From NCBI GenBank assembly GCA_031265015.1, contig JAISDG010000187.1, forward strand, positions 1-7,932: 7,932 nt of DNA, read 5' to 3'. A program made the position numbers and the translations under genes. The notes beneath the pieces were generated by a model that was given only the letters and a program-made list of their open reading frames with translations, searched no databases and was not told where the DNA came from. The stretch is from Spirochaetaceae bacterium. Lineage in GTDB: Bacteria; Spirochaetota; Spirochaetia; Treponematales; Breznakiellaceae. Shown here piece by piece: positions 6,683-7,932 of this stretch (its first letter is position 1; each line of letters opens with the position of its first letter).

Positions 6683-7270
6683 ATGGGTTTGCTGGAAATT
6701 GTCCTGATTGCCCTGGGCTTGTCCATGGACGCCTTTGCCGTATCAATCAGCCTTGGTTTGTCCGCCAAAAAGCCGAAGCCCGTGGAAATACTGCTGCCGG
6801 GACTGTATTTCGGGGTCTTCCAGTCCCTGATGCCCGCGGCGGGATATTTTGCGGGAGCCTATTCGGCGCAAAAAATCGAAAAGATCGATCACTGGATCGC
6901 CCTTGTCCTGCTGGGGTTTATCGGCGGCAAAATGATCAGGGACGGCCTGGCGCGAAAAAACGGGGAAGAACAAAAAGGCGCGAAAGAAGGGAACGGGAAC
7001 AATTCTTTTGGTTTCCTGCGGATGCTGGTTTTGGCCGTGGCGACCAGCATCGACGCGCTGGCCGTGGGCATCACCTTTGCCTTCTTTAAGGTTCACCTCC
7101 CTACGGCAGTACTGATAACCGGAACCGTCACCTTTGTTATCGCCATGGGCGGAGTGGTCATCGGCGGCGCCTTCGGGGCAAAGTATAAAGCGCATGCCGA
7201 ATGCGCGGGAGGGGCGGTGCTGGTCCTGATCGGAATAAAAATAGTCTCCGAACACCTGTTTTTTTCCTAG
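6683..7270 (+). CDS. mntP: Manganese efflux pump MntP
   Basis: Six-helix inner-membrane exporter (195 aa, the family's usual size) that removes excess Mn2+. It shows the two-fold internal repeat of this family, with the conserved Asp motifs LGLSMDAFAVSIS (Asp16, as in E. coli MntP) and ATSIDALAVGITF (Asp124) at equivalent places. Helices lie at roughly 3-24, 36-60, 70-87, 112-134, 139-160 and 170-191. A polar, Lys/Glu/Gly/Asn-rich loop (about 90-108) joins the halves and is probably cytoplasmic. AAAGG (6670-6674) eight bases before the ATG supports this start. In many bacteria mntP is preceded by a yybP-ykoY Mn2+ riboswitch; the upstream hairpins here do not show that motif. It stands alone between two terminators. 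Confidence 0.92.
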   Translation: MGLLEIVLIALGLSMDAFAVSISLGLSAKKPKPVEILLPGLYFGVFQSLMPAAGYFAGAYSAQKIEKIDHWIALVLLGFIGGKMIRDGLARKNGEEQKGAKEGNGNNSFGFLRMLVLAVATSIDALAVGITFAFFKVHLPTAVLITGTVTFVIAMGGVVIGGAFGAKYKAHAECAGGAVLVLIGIKIVSEHLFFS

Positions 7271-7279
7271 GGATACCGG

Positions 7280-7376
7280 CGCCCGAAGGGCGGCAGGGAT
7301 GCTGATCGCGCCCGCGAAGCGGGCGGCGGCAAGGATGCCGCTGTCTCCACTGCCTGTCCGCTTTTAGCGGGCAGGC
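7280..7376 (+). repeat. Hairpin repeats downstream of mntP
   Basis: CGCCC-GAA-GGGCG (7280-7292), CGCCCGC-GAA-GCGGGCG (7309-7325), GCGGCA-AGGA-TGCCGC (7326-7341) and a 10-bp stem with loop TTTTA and one G-U (7352-7376). A 16-base segment (7289-7304, GGCGGCAGGGATGCTG) recurs at 7325-7340 with 14 of 16 identical, so part of this is an imperfect tandem copy of a GAA-loop hairpin plus tail. No gene is evident in 7271-7449. Confidence 0.75.
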
Positions 7377-7421
7377 TCAAAATCCAGCATGGATGCTGGA
7401 TTTTGAGCCCTTGTATTTTTT
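7374..7421 (+). terminator. Intrinsic terminator after mntP
   Basis: A perfect 16-bp stem (arms 7374-7389 and 7394-7409; left arm GGCTCAAAATCCAGCA) with tetraloop TGGA, followed by CTTGTA and six T residues (7416-7421). It shares three bases (7374-7376) with the preceding hairpin, so only one can fully form at a time. It works in the plus direction only, since no T-run follows on the other strand. Confidence 0.85.
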
Positions 7422-7440
7422 CCCTAAACTTTGCTATGCT
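7411..7440 (+). promoter_or_regulatory. Predicted promoter for the right-edge reading frame
   Basis: TTGTAT (7411-7416) and TATGCT (7435-7440) are 18 bases apart, each with four of six consensus matches, in a locally AT-rich stretch. The -35 box overlaps the tail of the mntP terminator. Transcription would start about two bases before, or at, the ATG at 7450, and there is no Shine-Dalgarno, so any product would come from a leaderless mRNA. Confidence 0.45.
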
Positions 7441-7449
7441 GGTTTTTAC

Positions 7450-7932
7450 ATGAAGCTGTTATCCAGGGTCACTACCAAAACACCGGCTTTCGCCAACCCC
7501 TTCGGTACAGCGGCTCATTTTACCCCCCTCCACGCATGCAGCGTAGGTTACTCTCTTTTTGCCGCAGGTACACCATATAGAGCGTCCGCGGCTTTTACCC
7601 CGAAGGGGGGTTCTTTCAACCCGGAAGCTCCGGCTTTTAATCGGACGGTTCCGGCTTTCAAGTTAAAAGCCAAGGATTCCAAGTTAAAAGCCGCGGCTTC
7701 CAGGTCAAAAGCCGCGGCTTCCAAGTCAAAAGCCGCGGCTTCCAGGTCAAAAGCCGAGGCTTCCAGGTCAAAAGCCGGGGATTCCAAGTTAAAAGCCGAG
7801 GATTTTAACCCAAAAGCCGAGGATTCCAGGTCAAAAGCCGCGGCTTCTAACCAAAAAGTCCGGGCTTTTAACCGGGAAATTCCGGCTTTCATCCTGAAAG
7901 TTCCGGTTTTTACCATAAACACTATTGTCCAA
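7450..7932 (+). CDS. Possible heptad-repeat protein, open at right edge (coding status uncertain)
   Basis: From the ATG at 7450 the plus frame stays open for 161 codons to the window end. About 45 non-repetitive codons (MKLLSRVTTKTPAFANPFGT and on) lead into 16 seven-residue units. Outer units resemble VPAFKLK or APAFNRT, central ones AAASRSK or AEASRSK, giving a very basic, Ala/Ser/Lys-rich middle. I do not recognise the protein. A promoter-like sequence precedes the ATG, but there is no Shine-Dalgarno. TTA and TCA codons, scarce in the neighbours, are common here. A competing minus frame (7916 or 7922 down to 7548) reads the same DNA as units like AAAFDLE, with hydrophobic residue six and Lys/Glu seven in every unit, also without a good Shine-Dalgarno. 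Because the DNA unit is partly palindromic, both strands are naturally open. Either frame, or neither, may be real. Confidence 0.35.
   Translation, partial: MKLLSRVTTKTPAFANPFGTAAHFTPLHACSVGYSLFAAGTPYRASAAFTPKGGSFNPEAPAFNRTVPAFKLKAKDSKLKAAASRSKAAASKSKAAASRSKAEASRSKAGDSKLKAEDFNPKAEDSRSKAAASNQKVRAFNREIPAFILKVPVFTINTIVQ
7585..7920. repeat. 21-bp tandem repeat array, about 16 units
   Basis: Period 21 bp; central units are close to AAAAGCCGCGGCTTCCAGGTC with the next unit following directly, while flanking units are increasingly diverged. The unit contains the 12-bp palindrome AAGCCGCGGCTT, intact in several central units and altered at one or two bases in others. The graded divergence from centre to edges is the usual signature of an array that grows by slippage in its middle. 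Together with 7450-7584 it accounts for the right edge; I see no other gene there. Confidence 0.9.

Noticed and set aside
7271..7453. Continuation of the mntP frame for 60 codons past its TAG, suggesting readthrough
   Set aside because: MntP is already full length at the TAG, and the extension simply crosses GC-rich hairpins with few stop codons. No stop-codon context signal was seen.
7585..7920. CRISPR array
   Set aside because: The 21-bp units are directly adjacent with no unique spacers, and no cas gene is present.

Overview
The window reads as a piece of spirochaete chromosome, most likely a Treponema relative. The strongest pointer is the gene cut by the left edge, which encodes a lipoprotein of the TatT type (TRAP-transporter-associated TPR lipoprotein, best known from Treponema pallidum). 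By eye the DNA is GC-rich (about 58-60%), higher than most cultured treponemes. That would fit a free-living or gut-associated lineage, but this is inference and I cannot name a species.

Layout. The left third is on the minus strand: a partial TatT-like lipoprotein (1-668) and, upstream of it, an alpha-D-phosphohexomutase (766-2595; phosphoglucomutase/phosphomannomutase, PgcA-like). The 97-bp spacer between them is packed with small palindromes. A divergent promoter region (about 2596-2718) separates this pair from a plus-strand operon, oadG-oadA-oadB (2719-6567), encoding a complete Na+-pumping oxaloacetate decarboxylase. A stack of hairpins ending in an intrinsic terminator follows. Then comes mntP (6683-7270), a manganese exporter, followed by more hairpins and a strong terminator. 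The last 500 bases are a 21-bp tandem-repeat region with open frames on both strands.

How the genes work together. OadA transfers the carboxyl group of oxaloacetate to biotin. OadB decarboxylates carboxybiotin and exports Na+. OadG anchors OadA to the membrane. Together they turn oxaloacetate decarboxylation into a sodium gradient in a fermentative cell, and a Na+- or H+-driven TRAP importer, which TatT may assist, could draw on such a gradient. The hexomutase belongs to sugar-phosphate and envelope precursor metabolism. MntP looks like an independent unit.

The unusual features are: OadA carries two near-identical biotinyl domains in tandem; the hexomutase has a five-unit 18-bp repeat inserted in its first domain; the hexomutase stop codon lies in the first of a series of hairpins that place TAA, TAG and TGA in the same frame; three hairpins after mntP share a GCANGGATGC core resembling the CsrA-binding consensus; and the right edge holds a 16-unit, 21-bp (heptad-coding) repeat of unresolved coding strand.
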